A DNA stretch of 64,000 nucleotides, from NCBI GenBank assembly GCA_947177035.1, contig CAMWSS010000006.1, positions 1-64,000 on the forward strand. Direction: 5' to 3'. This DNA is from an uncultured Porphyromonadaceae bacterium (GTDB lineage: Bacteria; Bacteroidota; Bacteroidia; Bacteroidales; Muribaculaceae). This document shows positions 63,372 through 64,000 of this stretch, piece by piece; the stretch's first letter is position 1, and each line of letters starts with the position of its first letter. Both the position numbers and the translations under genes were made by a program. The notes under the pieces are model-generated. The model ran no database searches. It was given only the letters and a program-made list of their open reading frames with translations, and was not told the origin of the DNA.

Positions 63372-64000
63372 TTATTTCGAAATAAGCGAGTGTCCGGTCA
63401 TCTGTTCAGGCTGGGGCAGACCCATGATCGACAGGATGGTGGGAGCCACGTCAGCCAGCTTGCCGTTGGCGACATGACCGTTCTTCTCGTCGGTCACCCA
63501 CACACACGGAACCGGATTAAGCGAATGGGCGGTGTTCGGAGTGCCGTCTGAATTGATGGCATTGTCCGCATTGCCATGGTCAGCGATGATGATGGCGTCA
63601 TAACCTGACTCCTTGGCTGCTTCAATGGTCGACATCAGGCATTCGTCGACAGCCACGACAGCTTTCTCGATCGCTTCATAGATGCCGGTATGTCCAACCA
63701 TATCACCGTTTGCATAGTTGACCACAATGAAATCATACTCCTGAGAGCGGATAGCGTCTGTGAGTTTGTCGCAGACTTCATATGCGCTCATTTCAGGCTT
63801 CAAGTCATAAGTGGCCACTTTCGGCGACGGCACAAGAATGCGCTCCTCGCCTTCAAACGGAGTTTCACGTCCGCCGTTGAAAAAGAAGGTCACATGGGCA
63901 TATTTTTCAGTTTCGGCAATGTGCAGCTGTTTCTTGCCGTTTTTGCCGAGATATTCTCCAAGAGTGTTGTCAACGTTCTCCTTGTCGAACAGAATGTGCA
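63372..64000 (-). CDS. gpmI: 2,3-bisphosphoglycerate-independent phosphoglycerate mutase (partial, C-terminal)
   Basis: The frame is open through the right edge of the window, so only about the last 209 of some 500 residues are seen. Marks: [32 protein letters not shown] and [11 protein letters not shown], which carry the manganese and phosphate ligands. It interconverts 3- and 2-phosphoglycerate. The internal ATG at 63893 is not the start. Confidence 0.95.
   Translation of the reverse strand, partial: HILFDKENVDNTLGEYLGKNGKKQLHIAETEKYAHVTFFFNGGRETPFEGEERILVPSPKVATYDLKPEMSAYEVCDKLTDAIRSQEYDFIVVNYANGDMVGHTGIYEAIEKAVVAVDECLMSTIEAAKESGYDAIIIADHGNADNAINSDGTPNTAHSLNPVPCVWVTDEKNGHVANGKLADVAPTILSIMGLPQPEQMTGHSLISK

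Overview
The window is a stretch of chromosome from a member of the order Bacteroidales, most likely near Muribaculaceae or Bacteroidaceae. Several signs agree. At least a dozen genes are preceded by the Bacteroidetes promoter (TTTG, 19-21 bp, TAnnTTTG). Two large TonB-receptor-type barrels are present. There is a fused MurF-alanine racemase, a Bacteroidetes-type omega subunit (RpoZ), a GH92 mannosidase, a BlaI/M56 pair and a flavodiiron protein with rubredoxin (anaerobe). Most of the window is ordinary housekeeping DNA with short spacers. One AT-rich, broken patch (about 4.86-6.37 kb) and one long AT-rich regulatory region (21.08-21.79 kb) stand out.

Layout. 0-3.2 kb, minus strand: thioredoxin, a 38-codon ORF, rubredoxin and flavodiiron protein (an oxygen/NO defence set), plus a PepSY-like lipoprotein and a pRiA4b-type protein. 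3.3-4.6 kb, plus: an M23 endopeptidase and a MerR regulator. 4.7-6.1 kb: a nucleotidyltransferase gene with an intact promoter, cut off after its DxD motif, abutting a frameshifted glycosyltransferase on the opposite strand. 6.4-9.3 kb: an outer-membrane beta-barrel protein. 9.4-11 kb: pheS and nth. 11-21 kb, minus: folK-like, tex, a membrane phosphoesterase, an acyltransferase, the M56/BlaI pair, rmuC and a TonB-dependent receptor. 21.1-22.4 kb: the regulatory region and a small HTH regulator. 22.4-25 kb, minus: an EEP phosphatase and two rhomboid proteases. 25.3-28.4 kb, plus: tdk, DUF3108, a C1 peptidase and a SPOR lipoprotein. 28.6-39 kb, plus: clpC, initiator tRNA, and a purL-MFS-DUF2752-dnaG operon. 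39-64 kb is entirely minus strand: GH92 and nitroreductase; an operon NlpC/thiL/punA/lpxK/sppA headed by an aspartokinase and a shrunken threonine-synthase-like protein; an operon endA/XRE-S24/LRR/trmB/mrp/ABM; bamD-rpoZ-aroE-comM; queA and murF-alr; and the C-terminal part of gpmI running off the right edge.

Most worth a second look: (1) the aspartokinase that matches the AK half of bifunctional ThrA but ends where the homoserine dehydrogenase should start, overlapping a threonine-synthase-like gene that has lost the PLP lysine and the phosphate-binding loop; (2) the 14-bp inverted repeat overlapping the HTH gene's own promoter, with further copies near the divergent TonB-receptor gene; (3) the 12-bp perfect inverted repeat over the -7 box of the endA/XRE-S24 operon; (4) the truncated nucleotidyltransferase joined to an orphan glycosyltransferase; (5) a long structured leader in front of the nitroreductase.

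All assignments come from reading motifs and recalled family features. No search was run.
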